Shown: positions 52,907-62,050, counted from the first letter of the stretch. The stretch is DNA of 64,000 bases from Bryobacterales bacterium KBS 96 (GCA_000381625.1 KB906767.1:4703357-4767356), one strand, 5' to 3'. Notes: generated from the sequence alone by a model not told the origin. Numbers and translations are program-made.

Positions 52907-53155
52907 ATGAGCCCGATACAGGAAATCGAAGGATATTCGGACCTGTGTTTCGATGTCGAAGTGCAGCTCGATCGTAAGCACATGACACTCGAAGACATTC
53001 TCGAACTGGAAACAGATAGCGTCATCAGGCTACCGCGCTCCGCCGGGGAAAATGTCGACATTCTGATCGGGGGAGCGCTAGTCTGTTTCGGTGAAATCGT
53101 GATTATCGAGGACACCGTCGGAGTCCGGATAACAGACTTTCGAGAGGAAGAATAA
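52907..53155 (+). CDS. fliN: Flagellar motor switch protein FliN, short form
   Basis: An 82-residue SpoA/SURF1-type domain: DVEVQLDRKHMTLEDILELE, then GGALVCFGEIVIIEDTVGVR, close to FliN, which forms the lower C-ring and binds CheY and export components. It lacks the N-terminal extension of longer FliN proteins. Followed by fliO. Confidence 0.9.
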   Translation: MSPIQEIEGYSDLCFDVEVQLDRKHMTLEDILELETDSVIRLPRSAGENVDILIGGALVCFGEIVIIEDTVGVRITDFREEE

Positions 53156-53178
53156 GCAATCCGCACTAAGTCTCTGGA

Positions 53179-53538
53179 ATGGACGCTCTCTATCGTTTTT
53201 GCGCCGTCCTATTGGTGATAGGGCTGCTCGGTCTGTTGTGGCTGTTTGCGAAACGAATGAACACAGGCTCCCGTGCGCTTCGCTTCTCCTGGCCGAACGG
53301 CAAAATGCACAGAAAGCTCTGGGGTGACTCGGACAAGTCCGTAGATGTCGCAGTTCTTCAGCGTGTGCATCTGACAGCCAGCCATCAACTGCATCTTGTC
53401 AGGAATGGCAATCGGCGAATACTCATTTGCACCTACCCCCAAGGCTGCTCGTTGCTGATGGAAGAGCATATTGCAAACCGGGAAGAAATCGTTCCAGCGG
53501 AAGGTGAGATGTTCGCTTATGCGCGGAACGCAAAATAG
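53179..53538 (+). CDS. fliO: Flagellar biosynthesis protein FliO
   Basis: A 119-residue protein with one N-terminal membrane helix (FCAVLLVIGLLGLLWLFA) and a cytoplasmic domain with LQRVHLTASHQLHLVRNGNR, the FliO pattern. FliO is a scaffold for FliP assembly. Position between fliN and fliP supports this call; sequence conservation in the family is low. Confidence 0.8.
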   Translation: MDALYRFCAVLLVIGLLGLLWLFAKRMNTGSRALRFSWPNGKMHRKLWGDSDKSVDVAVLQRVHLTASHQLHLVRNGNRRILICTYPQGCSLLMEEHIANREEIVPAEGEMFAYARNAK

Positions 53539-53590
53539 CGCAGCCGTACCATCGGAGCCGCGAATACCCGGTATCTGGCGAAGTCAGCCT

Positions 53591-54346
53591 ATGCCGTGGA
53601 TTCTTGTCAAGCAAGTTGTCGCCGTATTTGTGTTCGCGGTGCTCTTTCCCGCCATCGCGTCGGCGGCGAAACCCGATTCTTTGCTTGGCATCTCGTTCGG
53701 AAATACTGCGGGATCGAAAGCCGAAAGTGTGCCGCTGCAGATCGTGCTTCTGCTGACTGCGCTTACGGTTCTGCCGGCCATAGTGATGTGCCTCACGCCG
53801 TTTCTCAGGATTACGATTGTTCTGCACTTCCTGCGGCAGGCTCTCGGCACGCAAACAGTTCCGTCCAATCAAATTCTGATTGGCTTGGCGTTGTTTCTGA
53901 CATTGCTGGTGATGCGCCCGGTGGTCGATGAAATCTACCAGACTGGGTGGGAGCCGATGGAGCAAGGGAAAATTTCAACCCAGCAGGCGCTCGATGTAGC
54001 GGCTAAACCGCTTCGCCGCTTCTTGCTTCGCTTCGCAAGGGAGAAAGATATTCAGCTTTTTGTCGATATCTCGCATTCACCCGCCCCGGCTACGCCGCAT
54101 GATCTGTCATTAACGGTGCTGATACCCGCCTACATCATCTCCGAGCTTCGAGCCGGATTTCAAATCGGCGCCGTACTTTATCTGCCGTTTCTCATTATCG
54201 ATCTCGTGGTTGCATCGATTACGCTTTCAATCGGCATGGTGCAATTGCCTCCGGTGATGGTGTCCGCTCCGTTCAAGATCCTGCTGTTCGTGCTCATCGA
54301 CGGCTGGAACCTCACCATCGGATCGCTGGTGAAGACACTTACTTAA
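53591..54346 (+). CDS. fliP: Flagellar type III export protein FliP
   Basis: About 251 residues. The start at ATG 53591 gives a cleavable Sec signal (MPWILVKQVVAVFVFAVLFP, cut near IASA) as in other FliP; the longer frame overlaps fliO by 68 nt. Conserved blocks: VLPAIVMCLTPFLRITIVLH, LRQALGTQTVPSNQILIGLA, LIPAYIISELRAGFQIGAVL, and GMVQLPPVMVSAPFKILLFV. Forms the export gate with FliQ and FliR. Confidence 0.95.
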   Translation: MPWILVKQVVAVFVFAVLFPAIASAAKPDSLLGISFGNTAGSKAESVPLQIVLLLTALTVLPAIVMCLTPFLRITIVLHFLRQALGTQTVPSNQILIGLALFLTLLVMRPVVDEIYQTGWEPMEQGKISTQQALDVAAKPLRRFLLRFAREKDIQLFVDISHSPAPATPHDLSLTVLIPAYIISELRAGFQIGAVLYLPFLIIDLVVASITLSIGMVQLPPVMVSAPFKILLFVLIDGWNLTIGSLVKTLT

Positions 54347-54349
54347 GTT

Positions 54350-54619
54350 ATGAACCAGGAATTAGCCATCCAACTGATCCAGCAGGCGCTGATACTCACG
54401 ATGTGGCTGTGTCTGCCGTTGCTGGGCATCCTGTTTATTGTCGGAGTTGTCATCAGCCTTTTACAGACGCTGACGTCAATTCAGGATCCCAGCTTCGGCG
54501 CCGTTCCCAGGCTGGCCGCCTTATTTGTCGCGCTGCTTTTGGTGCTGCCCTGGATACTTATGCGGCTGATTACCTACTCGGAGCGCTTGCTGGCCGATCT
54601 ATCCAAATATGCCCGTTAA
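54350..54619 (+). CDS. fliQ: Flagellar export gate protein FliQ
   Basis: An 89-residue protein with two membrane helices, the standard FliQ size. Family pattern ALILTMWLCLPLLGILFIVG and TSIQDPSFGAVPRLAALFVA. 3 bp after fliP and overlapping fliR by 11 nt. Confidence 0.95.
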   Translation: MNQELAIQLIQQALILTMWLCLPLLGILFIVGVVISLLQTLTSIQDPSFGAVPRLAALFVALLLVLPWILMRLITYSERLLADLSKYAR

Positions 54620-55379
54620 CGTGCATTTTGGAATGGAGGCGGTGTCCGGGTTCATGCTGACGTCGACGCGCGTCAGCGGCGCCCTCGTCCTGCTTCCGCT
54701 CCCTGGGATGCAATACACGTCCCAGGCTGCCAGAATCGTGCTGATAGTGGGAATCACGTTCGCGCTGTTTCCCACTTGGCCCGAGGCGCCGGCCGGCATA
54801 AGCGGCGCGGCTTTCCTCATGGCGCTGCTCATGGAGGCTTCAGCCGGGTTGTTGATGGGTTTGGCGCTGCTCTTTCTTGCCGAGACGTTCCAGCTTGGCG
54901 CCCAGGTGATTTCGTTTCAAACAGGCTTCAGTTTTGCTTCGACGTTTGATCCGACCAGTCAAGCGGATTCAGGCGTGTTCCAAGTGTTCGCGCAGATTGC
55001 TGCCGGGTTGTTGTTCTTCGGCCTTGGCATCCATCGCCATCTCATTCGGATGCTGGCCAGTTCTGCGGACGTCTTCGCGATGCATAACGGACAATTCGAA
55101 ACGGGTTCAATAGCACTTCTGCTGCGCCTCGGAACCAACATGTTTATCTCCGGCGTCAAACTAGCGTTGCCGGTTGCAGCTTTGCTCTTTCTGGTGGATC
55201 AAGGACTTTCGGTGCTGGGCCGGCTTCAAAGCCAGTTGCAACTCCTCACGCTGGCGTTTCCGGCAAAGATTATTATTTCACTCCTATTTCTTGGGGCTGG
55301 TCTGACAAGGTGGCCCGGTCTTTACGCCGATTGGGCGAGGCAGATTCTCGACGGACTATTCCGGCTGGTTGCGTCGTAA
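54609..55379 (+). CDS. fliR: Flagellar export gate protein FliR
   Basis: A 256-residue membrane protein of the FliR/YscT family with about six helices: RVSGALVLLPLPGMQYTSQA, LGAQVISFQTGFSFASTFDP and SGVKLALPVAALLFLVDQGL. Follows fliQ with an overlap and precedes flhB by 12 bp, the usual export-gate order. Confidence 0.94.
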   Translation: MPVNVHFGMEAVSGFMLTSTRVSGALVLLPLPGMQYTSQAARIVLIVGITFALFPTWPEAPAGISGAAFLMALLMEASAGLLMGLALLFLAETFQLGAQVISFQTGFSFASTFDPTSQADSGVFQVFAQIAAGLLFFGLGIHRHLIRMLASSADVFAMHNGQFETGSIALLLRLGTNMFISGVKLALPVAALLFLVDQGLSVLGRLQSQLQLLTLAFPAKIIISLLFLGAGLTRWPGLYADWARQILDGLFRLVAS

Positions 55380-55391
55380 TCCACAAGGCTC

Positions 55392-56444
55392 ATGGCCGAA
55401 CAGAAGACCGAACAGCCCACACAAGGCCGGCTTCAAAAGACGAGAAAGGAAGGGCGATTTCCCGTCAGCCGGGACTTCATAGCGGCTCTTCAATTGGCGA
55501 CTGTTTTCATCGTCTTCTTGAGCTATATCGAGGACCTTTGGCGCGGCTCTACGGTCTTCATCTCGTTTTTATTTCGGCAAGCGTTTTCCAGTAATCCGCT
55601 GACGGCTGGACGGCTTGTTCAAATCTACGATCAGTTGATCTTCCCGGGAATGCTCAACCTCCTGCGAGTTGGCGGAATGATTGTTCTGCTGGTCCTGCTG
55701 ATTCAATTGGGCAGTAACGGATTTGGGCTCGCGGTGAAGCAGCTTGCGCCCGACGTGAAGCGGCTTAATTTCTTTTCGAGAGCGAAGCAGTTGCCGATGG
55801 AGAATCTGACCAGCACGGTGCGGGCGGCTCTGCTTATTCCGGCGATTGCCTATGTTCTGCTAATCGCCCTACGCGGAGAAGAATCGGAGATCAGCAATCT
55901 CGCGGCAGGCGGGCTGATGGCTGGAATCGCTCACGCAGGATCGCTCGTCAAGCAATTACTCTGGCAGCTTACAACGATCCTAGTCGTTCTAGGGCTGGTC
56001 GATCTCTTCCGCCAGCGGCATAAGTTTCGCAGCGACTTGAAGATGACCAAGCAGGAAGTCCGGGACGAGATGAAGGAGACGGAAGGTAATCCTCAGATGA
56101 AGGTCCGCATCCGGCGTTTGCAGAGAGAGGCTGCCCGCCGGAGCATGATGAAGGCGGTCCCCAAGGCAACGGCCATAGTGGTGAATCCCACGCATTACGC
56201 AGTAGCCTTGCGCTATGAAATGGACAGCCGCAGCGTCCCGGCTGTTGTCGCCAAAGGCAAAAACTTTCTGGCTCAGCTTATCCGGGAGCGCGCCACGGCG
56301 TACGATATTCCCGTCATCGAGAACAAACCGCTGGCTCAGGCGCTCTACCATTCGGTCGACGTAGGTCAGGAAATTCCTCCAAATTTATATCGTGCTGTCG
56401 CTGAAGTTCTAGCTCACATCTACCGAACACTGAATAGACGGTAA
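55392..56444 (+). CDS. flhB: Flagellar export switch protein FlhB
   Basis: A 350-residue membrane protein. The autocleavage motif NPTH is in IVVNPTHYAVALRYE, followed by the cytoplasmic domain with VPAVVAKGKNFLAQLIRERA and IPVIENKPLAQALYHSVDVG. The N-terminus has KTEQPTQGRLQKTRKEGRFP. FlhB switches export from hook to filament substrates with FliK. Confidence 0.97.
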   Translation: MAEQKTEQPTQGRLQKTRKEGRFPVSRDFIAALQLATVFIVFLSYIEDLWRGSTVFISFLFRQAFSSNPLTAGRLVQIYDQLIFPGMLNLLRVGGMIVLLVLLIQLGSNGFGLAVKQLAPDVKRLNFFSRAKQLPMENLTSTVRAALLIPAIAYVLLIALRGEESEISNLAAGGLMAGIAHAGSLVKQLLWQLTTILVVLGLVDLFRQRHKFRSDLKMTKQEVRDEMKETEGNPQMKVRIRRLQREAARRSMMKAVPKATAIVVNPTHYAVALRYEMDSRSVPAVVAKGKNFLAQLIRERATAYDIPVIENKPLAQALYHSVDVGQEIPPNLYRAVAEVLAHIYRTLNRR

Positions 56445-56445
56445 T

Positions 56446-58539
56446 GTGGAGAACGAACTTCGAGTGAACGCATCCAAAGCCATTCCCATGCAGCGATCGT
56501 GGCAGGTGGCCGTGCGATCGTTCAACTGGAGTGAGGCCAGTGTGCCGATAGCCGTGCTGGGAATCGTGCTGGCGATGATTACGCCCTTGCCGGCTGCGCT
56601 GCTGGACGTGCTAATTTCCGCAAACATAACGGTTTCCGTAGTGATATTGCTGTCGGCGATGTACATCACGAAACCGTCGGAATTCAGCGTGTTCCCGACC
56701 ACACTGCTGCTGATGACCCTGTTCCGGCTCGCGTTGAACATTTCGTCGTCACGCTTGATCTTATTGGATGGCAACACCGGAACGAGAGCGGCCGGCGACG
56801 TAATCGAGTCGTTCGGAAATTTTGTGGTCGGCGGCAATTTCGTGATAGGCGCCGTCGTCTTTCTCGTGTTGATCGCCATTCAATATGTAGTGATCAACCA
56901 CGGCGCGGTCCGTATCTCGGAAGTAACAGCTCGATTCACTCTGGACGCGATGCCGGGCAAGCAGATGTCGATCGATTCCGATCTGAATGCCGGACTCATC
57001 GACGAGAATGAAGCGCGCGCGCGCCGGAAATCGCTGGCGGCGGAGGCCGAGTTTTATGGGGCCATGGACGGCGCCTCGCGATTTACGCAGCGCGATGCCA
57101 TTGCGAGCATCATCATCACCGGAATCAATATCATCGCCGGATTTCTGATCGGTGTATTGCAGCACGGCATGGACCTGCGCCACGCTTTCGAAACGTACAC
57201 GATACTGACGATTGGCGATGGATTGGTGACGGTTATTCCGGCGCTGATGATTTCCATCTGTGGCGGCTTGATCGTCACGCGGGCAAGTTCCGACTCGAAG
57301 CTGGGAACCGATGTCCGAAAACAGATTTTCGGCAAATCCGAGCCGCTTCTGCTCGCTGCCGGCGTGCTGACGGCAATGGCGGCATTTCCGGGCCTTCCAA
57401 AAATTCCGTTCTTGATTCTAGCGTCGGGAGCCGGTTTCGCGGGATGGAAACTGCGCGCGTCGGAACAGGCGAAGAAAAACCAGCCCGCCGCGGGCAGTCT
57501 CGTGAAGGCCGGCGACAACATCGAAACGCTTCTGAAAGTGGAACCACTGTCGATCGAGGTGGGTCTCGGGCTGATGCGGTTGGTGGAAGGCGGCCACAAT
57601 TCGCTGCTGCTGAAACGGATTCAGATGATTCGCCGGCAGCTCGCGTCCGAAATGGGATACGTGCTGCCGCCGGTGCGCGTGACGGATAACCTTCAGCTAA
57701 AAGCGCGGGAATACATGATCTGCATCAAGGGAATGGAAGTCGGGCGCTACGAACTCCAACCCGGCTGCGAACTGGCCATTCAGGCTTCGCATGCGAGTGT
57801 TGTGCCCCCTGGCACGCCGACGCGCGAACCGGCGTTCAATATGCCGGCGGTCTGGATTGCCACGGATCAAGTCGACAAGGCGCGGCAGACCGGCTATACG
57901 GTTGTCGACCCTGTCAGCGTTGTTGGCACACATCTGATGGAGGTCATTCGGAGGAATGCGTGCGAGCTGTTTACGCGGCAGGAGACGAAACGCTTTTTGG
58001 ACCGCGTTGCCCAGGACCATCCGAAAGCGGTGGAGGATCTGGTCCCGAAACAGGTGTCTCTGGCGGCAGTCCAGAAGGTTATTCAAAATCTGCTCCGAGA
58101 AAGGGCGTCCATTCGGGATTCCGTGTCGATTCTGGAAGCTCTTGGCGAAGGGGCGGCCGTCACGCGCAATCAAGTTCTGCTGAGCGAGTTTGTGCGGCAG
58201 CAAATTCGCCGCAGCATTGTGAAGCCACATTTGAACCAGTCCGGAGATCTGGCAGTTTACTTCGTGGATGCGGAAATAGAGCGATTGATTGAAAGCGCGG
58301 TTGAGCACGCGGAACACAACAGCCACTTGAATCTGACGCCGCAACAGATCCGCGGTCTGGTCGAGCGGTTTCAGCGCGCGCTGCAAGGGGTGGAGGGAAA
58401 CGCGGTGGTTCTGACCAGTTCTTCCGTGCGCTATTTTGTGCGGCAGGTGACCGAGCATGCGCTGCCGTCGACAACGGTATTGGGACACAACGAAGTGCCG
58501 CCTGGCGTGCGCGTGATTTGTGCCGGAACTGTGAAGTGA
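56446..58539 (+). CDS. flhA: Flagellar export apparatus protein FlhA
   Basis: A 697-residue protein. The N-terminal eight-helix channel includes the FHIPEP-region pattern PSEFSVFPTTLLLMTLFRLA and the block AMPGKQMSIDSDLNAGLIDE (seen as DAMPGKQMSID), and the C-terminal cytoplasmic domain forms the docking ring. It starts at GTG 56446, one base after the flhB stop. Full length relative to E. coli FlhA (692). Confidence 0.97.
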   Translation: MENELRVNASKAIPMQRSWQVAVRSFNWSEASVPIAVLGIVLAMITPLPAALLDVLISANITVSVVILLSAMYITKPSEFSVFPTTLLLMTLFRLALNISSSRLILLDGNTGTRAAGDVIESFGNFVVGGNFVIGAVVFLVLIAIQYVVINHGAVRISEVTARFTLDAMPGKQMSIDSDLNAGLIDENEARARRKSLAAEAEFYGAMDGASRFTQRDAIASIIITGINIIAGFLIGVLQHGMDLRHAFETYTILTIGDGLVTVIPALMISICGGLIVTRASSDSKLGTDVRKQIFGKSEPLLLAAGVLTAMAAFPGLPKIPFLILASGAGFAGWKLRASEQAKKNQPAAGSLVKAGDNIETLLKVEPLSIEVGLGLMRLVEGGHNSLLLKRIQMIRRQLASEMGYVLPPVRVTDNLQLKAREYMICIKGMEVGRYELQPGCELAIQASHASVVPPGTPTREPAFNMPAVWIATDQVDKARQTGYTVVDPVSVVGTHLMEVIRRNACELFTRQETKRFLDRVAQDHPKAVEDLVPKQVSLAAVQKVIQNLLRERASIRDSVSILEALGEGAAVTRNQVLLSEFVRQQIRRSIVKPHLNQSGDLAVYFVDAEIERLIESAVEHAEHNSHLNLTPQQIRGLVERFQRALQGVEGNAVVLTSSSVRYFVRQVTEHALPSTTVLGHNEVPPGVRVICAGTVK

Positions 58540-58549
58540 GTGGAAGCCA

Positions 58550-59302
58550 ATGGAAACGACCTACACAACGCCAACGATGCTGCCCGAACTGCGTGAGCAG
58601 TTGATTCTGGACCACCTACCGCAAGTGAAGCTGATTGCACGTCGTATCCATGAGCGGCTGCCCGTCTCCGTCAGCCTCGACGACCTGATTTCAACCGGGA
58701 TCGTCGGATTGATCGCCGCGATCGACAGATACGATCCGGCGCACGACGTGAAATTAAAGACCTATGCGGAGTATAAGATCCGCGGGGCTATTCTCGACAG
58801 CCTGCGGGAACTGGATTGGGCGCCCCGGCAACAGCGCAAACGCGCGAAGTTGATCGAAGCCGCAATTGCGGTTCTGGAGCAGAGACTCCAGCGCAGCCCC
58901 ACTGAAGACGAGCTTGCGAATCACCTCAACTTGAGTATGGCGGAATATCAGGATTGGCTGAGCGATGCTCGCGGCCTGACCCTGGGCAGCCTGGAAAACT
59001 CGGGAACCGAGGAAGAAGGGCGCGATCTGCTCAGGTACGTCTCGGATACCGAGGAGTCGTGGCCTTCCTACATCTTTGAACGCTCGGAATTGGAAAGGCT
59101 CCTGGCGCGATCGATCGATCGGATGCCGTACGTCGAGAAAACGGTGTTGAGCCTGTACTACTACGAAGAGCTTACGCTCCGCGAGATCGCCCAAATCGTC
59201 GATCTGCACGAGTCCCGCATATCGCAGCTCAAATCTCAAGCAATACTGCGCCTTCGGTCGTATATGCAGAAACAGTGGCCTCGCGAGCGGGGCGCGGCGT
59301 GA
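58550..59302 (+). CDS. fliA: Flagellar sigma factor FliA (sigma-28)
   Basis: A 250-residue sigma-70-family factor: region 2 (VSLDDLISTGIVGLIAAIDR, YDPAHDVKLKTYAEYKIRGA), region 3 (RSPTEDELANHLNLSMAEYQ) and region 4 (VLSLYYYEELTLREIAQIVD, LHESRISQLKSQA). The FliA/WhiG type is clear from the GIVGLIAAIDRYDP and ILDSLRELDWAPR blocks. It drives late flagellar genes and is the partner of FlgM at 43211. Confidence 0.95.
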   Translation: METTYTTPTMLPELREQLILDHLPQVKLIARRIHERLPVSVSLDDLISTGIVGLIAAIDRYDPAHDVKLKTYAEYKIRGAILDSLRELDWAPRQQRKRAKLIEAAIAVLEQRLQRSPTEDELANHLNLSMAEYQDWLSDARGLTLGSLENSGTEEEGRDLLRYVSDTEESWPSYIFERSELERLLARSIDRMPYVEKTVLSLYYYEELTLREIAQIVDLHESRISQLKSQAILRLRSYMQKQWPRERGAA

Positions 59303-59321
59303 GGAGTCAAGGAGAGGATAC

Positions 59322-60140
59322 ATGCACGGCTCGATACAATCCGTGAATACGGCTGCCGCTGTCCTGGAACGGATTGAGCAAATGCTGGCCGATGCACTTG
59401 CCGGAGCACTGTGCGGCATGACCGGCGAAAGTGTCCAGGTGCGACGCGTGGCTGCCCCTGATTTGCCGGCTGGTTCATCGGCCTGGTTTCTGAGTGAGTT
59501 TAGCGAGTTTCCCGGAGCCGTGCTGCTGTTGGGCGGCGCGCGCGACCTCTGGCTTTCCACTGGCCGCAAGCTCCTGGCAGGCACGAGCGCCATTGAAGCG
59601 AATGATGAAACGGCCTTGTCAGCCGCCCGGGAGATGATTGCCAAAGCAGTAAACACGTTGGCTTCGGTGCTCTCGGGCAAGCTCAAGCGCGAGATCGCCG
59701 TCAGGCCCCCGCGGCAACTGACTTCGGCGCCTGAATCGGTCTCACGCGATGCTCCGACGGGACTTGAAATCGAATTCCGCGATGAAACGAGAGTTGCGTT
59801 GCATCTGTTTGTCGATCCCAAGTTGGCAGCAGCTATGTGCGCGGCTGAAAAGGACAGCGCTTCCGGCGTCCCGGTCAATACAAAGAATCTGGATCTTCTG
59901 CTGGACGTGGAGATGCCGGTCAGCGTCTCTTTCGGCCGCGCTCAACTGCCGTTGAAACACCTGATTAAGCTGACGACAGGATCGATCGTTGAGCTCGGCC
60001 GCTCGGTTTCAGAGCCGGTTGATGTCATCGTCAACAATACTGTCATTGCACGCGGCGAAGTGGTCGTAGTGGGCGGGAATTTCGGCGTGCGGATCAAAGA
60101 GATACTGAGTAAGCAGGATCGTTTGCGGACGTTGACTTAA
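59322..60140 (+). CDS. Second FliN-type protein with CheC/FliM-like N-terminal region
   Basis: A 272-residue protein. The C-terminal SpoA domain from about residue 187 reads LDLLLDVEMPVSVSFGRAQL, PLKHLIKLTTGSIVELGRSV, GEVVVVGGNFGVRIKEIL, a good FliN domain. The N-terminal 180 residues resemble the CheC-like core of FliM/FliY only weakly (GARDLWLSTGRKLLAGTSAI). It may be the working FliN or a FliY-type switch protein, while the 82-residue protein at 52907 is a second copy. Last flagellar gene in the run; no fliM is in this window. Confidence 0.8.
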   Translation: MHGSIQSVNTAAAVLERIEQMLADALAGALCGMTGESVQVRRVAAPDLPAGSSAWFLSEFSEFPGAVLLLGGARDLWLSTGRKLLAGTSAIEANDETALSAAREMIAKAVNTLASVLSGKLKREIAVRPPRQLTSAPESVSRDAPTGLEIEFRDETRVALHLFVDPKLAAAMCAAEKDSASGVPVNTKNLDLLLDVEMPVSVSFGRAQLPLKHLIKLTTGSIVELGRSVSEPVDVIVNNTVIARGEVVVVGGNFGVRIKEILSKQDRLRTLT

Positions 60141-60285
60141 CGCCCGCAAGGCGATGCTTAGCCTTCACTCGTCCAGTACCGCCGGGGGATAGATTTCCTT
60201 GCTGTTTCGATCTGGCGATTGACACGGATATTCCGAAGGCTTTCTTACCAGCTCAAAGGCGAATAAGCGCCCCTCATGCCCGGCT

Positions 60286-61614
60286 TTAAGCGGAGCGCTT
60301 GCGCTTTGGACGTCCAAACCTGTCGCCCGTGCGGAAACCGCCGGCGGCTTTGGGGGTGTTCGGCCCGCGCCGTTTGTGGTGTGCCTGAACGTGTTCTCGC
60401 GAGTGAAGTTTCGGCGCTTCGATTTGCGCGGGCGCGGGACCCATCTCTTCGATAAGCGCCCGTTCGCTGGCAATTCCGGCAGATACTTCTTGCCGCTGCA
60501 ATCGAAGGTTGCACTCACGTTCGATGAGGCGAATTGCGCTGCGTTCCGATTTCGAACTGAAGGTAGATGCAGTGCCCCGCTGCCCGGCCCGGCCGGTGCG
60601 GCCAACACGATGAATGAAATCGCCAGGCGCCTGCGGCAGGTCATAGTTGATGACGTGCGCCACGCTATCGACGTGAATGCCGCGGGCAGCAACATCGGTT
60701 GCGACCAAGACGCGATAGCGGCCGTCGCGGAATCCGGCCAACGCCTGATTGCGCTGATTCTGGGTGCGATCCCCATGCATGGCGACGGCCCGCGTTCCGA
60801 GGCGTGACAACTTCTTCGCGAGTCGGTCCGTCCCGTGCTTTGTGCGAACGAACACGAGAAACGACCCCGCTTCCCGATCCAGGATATGGCGAAGCAGTCC
60901 GAGCTTAATATCACTCTCGACTTCATATAAGTGAAGATCGATTTGTTCCGGCGCTTTCGCGGTTGACCCGCCGACTGCGATGCGTACCGCTTTGCGCGAG
61001 TGCTTCTGGATCAGGCGCTCGATGGATTTGTCCATCGTGGCCGAGAAGAAGAGACTCTGCCGGTCCGATGGCAAAGAACGAAGAATGCGCTCGATGGCGG
61101 GTAGAAATCCCATGTCAAGCATCCGGTCCGCTTCATCGAGCACCAATGTAGTGGCGGACCCGAAGTTAATGAGCGAGCGCGAAAGAAAATCTTCTACGCG
61201 TCCTGGCGTGCCTATCACAACGTGAACGCCTCGCCTGATTGCGTTGAGCTGAGTCTGCTCGCTCATCCCGCCTACGACAACCGCGGCGCGAAGGCCCATA
61301 TTTACGGACAGGAGATCGAAGGCGTCCTTGATCTGGATGGCAAGCTCCCGAGTCGGACTCAGGATCAAGGCCTGGATGCGCGTCCGGGTTTCTGGCTGTG
61401 CGCTCGACGGCGCCGCTTTACTCAGTTTTTCCAGAATAGGCGCCAGGAAGGCGATAGTCTTGCCGGTGCCGGTCTGGGCGGTGGCGACGATATCGGCTCC
61501 AGTCAGCGCGATCGGAATGGCTTGCGCCTGGACAGGCGTAGGCTGCAGAAAAGAATTCGCGAGTAGATTCCGGTGAATTGCCGGATGTAGAGTTAGTTCA
61601 GAAAATTGATTCAT
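60286..61614 (-). CDS. rhlE: DEAD-box ATP-dependent RNA helicase (RhlE-like)
   Basis: About 442 residues. Q motif (LANSFLQPTPVQAQAIPIAL), motif I AQTGTGKT, Ia PTRELAIQI, Ib GTPGRVEDF, II DEADRMLDMGF, III SAT, IV-V DVAARGIHV, VI HRVGRTGRAG are all present; the C-terminal tail is basic and Arg/Lys-rich (FGRPKRKRSA) as in RhlE. It unwinds RNA, commonly in ribosome assembly and cold growth. Start at ATG 61614; a longer frame adds 22 residues unlike the family. The leader is about 135 nt. The 60141-60285 gap holds no gene. Confidence 0.9.
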   Translation of the reverse strand: MNQFSELTLHPAIHRNLLANSFLQPTPVQAQAIPIALTGADIVATAQTGTGKTIAFLAPILEKLSKAAPSSAQPETRTRIQALILSPTRELAIQIKDAFDLLSVNMGLRAAVVVGGMSEQTQLNAIRRGVHVVIGTPGRVEDFLSRSLINFGSATTLVLDEADRMLDMGFLPAIERILRSLPSDRQSLFFSATMDKSIERLIQKHSRKAVRIAVGGSTAKAPEQIDLHLYEVESDIKLGLLRHILDREAGSFLVFVRTKHGTDRLAKKLSRLGTRAVAMHGDRTQNQRNQALAGFRDGRYRVLVATDVAARGIHVDSVAHVINYDLPQAPGDFIHRVGRTGRAGQRGTASTFSSKSERSAIRLIERECNLRLQRQEVSAGIASERALIEEMGPAPAQIEAPKLHSREHVQAHHKRRGPNTPKAAGGFRTGDRFGRPKRKRSA

Positions 61615-61631
61615 TTGTTCAAAAGGGCCCA

Positions 61632-61761
61632 GTGCCGGCCAGCGGCACAAACGTCCTTGAAAACGAATCAAAAGCTTCAAAACGGAAACTCTCAGACCCG
61701 AGAAAGTGGAGGGATACCACCAGAAAAGGACGGATGCGGGGCAGAAGACTTATTCAGTATA
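61632..61761 (-). promoter_or_regulatory. Leader of the DEAD-box helicase gene
   Basis: Minus-strand TATACT (61761-61756) is the nearest strong -10 match upstream, with a weak -35, predicting a leader of about 135 nt. Just before the start codon lies the stem GTGCCG-CTGGC-CGGCAC (61648-61632), close enough to mask ribosome entry. Long leaders are common in cold-shock helicase genes; regulation here is inference. Confidence 0.4.
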
Positions 61762-61803
61762 GCAGGAAATGCCCCCGCTGAAATTTTTTGCCACAACAAA
61801 TGA

Positions 61804-61832
61804 AACGGCGCAGCCGAAAAGGCTGCGCCGTT
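61804..61832 (-). terminator. Strong hairpin terminator of the lysine-rich small-protein gene
   Basis: AACGGCGCAGCC-GAAAA-GGCTGCGCCGTT, a perfect 12-bp stem with a 5-nt loop, 21 bp beyond the stop of the 61853 gene. On the minus strand it is followed by TCATTTGTT. It isolates this gene from the helicase promoter downstream. Confidence 0.8.
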
Positions 61833-61852
61833 ATGGAACCTTGGGAACTCGT

Positions 61853-62050
61853 TTACTTCTGAGGGGCTGGGGCCGTCGAACTGTTGGTCGTGTCGCCCTT
61901 CTTCGCTTTCTTATTCTTCTTGTTCTTGTGCTTCTTGGTCTTGGTGGTCTGCTGGCCGGCCATCTTGTCGTTGCTTTGCGCGTCCTGGGCGAAAGCAACC
62001 GTGCCAAGCACAAAGGCGAGACCGAGCATCACACTGGCAATCTTTTTCAT
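61853..62050 (-). CDS. Small secreted lysine-rich protein
   Basis: A 65-residue protein: a clear Sec signal (MKKIASVMLGLAFVLGTVAF, cut after AQ), then a highly basic repeat-like middle (KTKKHKNKKNKKAKKGD) and a Thr/Ser/Pro tail. The mature form is about 45 residues and very positively charged. AAAGGAGAT precedes the ATG at a good distance. It is a single-gene unit with its own terminator. No known domain; similar Lys-rich exported miniproteins occur in Acidobacteria. A cell-surface or polyanion-binding role is conceivable but unproven. Confidence 0.75.
   Translation of the reverse strand: MKKIASVMLGLAFVLGTVAFAQDAQSNDKMAGQQTTKTKKHKNKKNKKAKKGDTTNSSTAPAPQK

Noticed and set aside
58754-59878. 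374-codon frame antisense to fliA and the second fliN
   Set aside because: Overlaps two well-supported flagellar genes; serine/arginine-rich content is typical of an antisense shadow.
60165-60926. 253-codon minus-strand frame over the helicase end
   Set aside because: It runs through helicase motifs in another frame and shows no recognisable domain.
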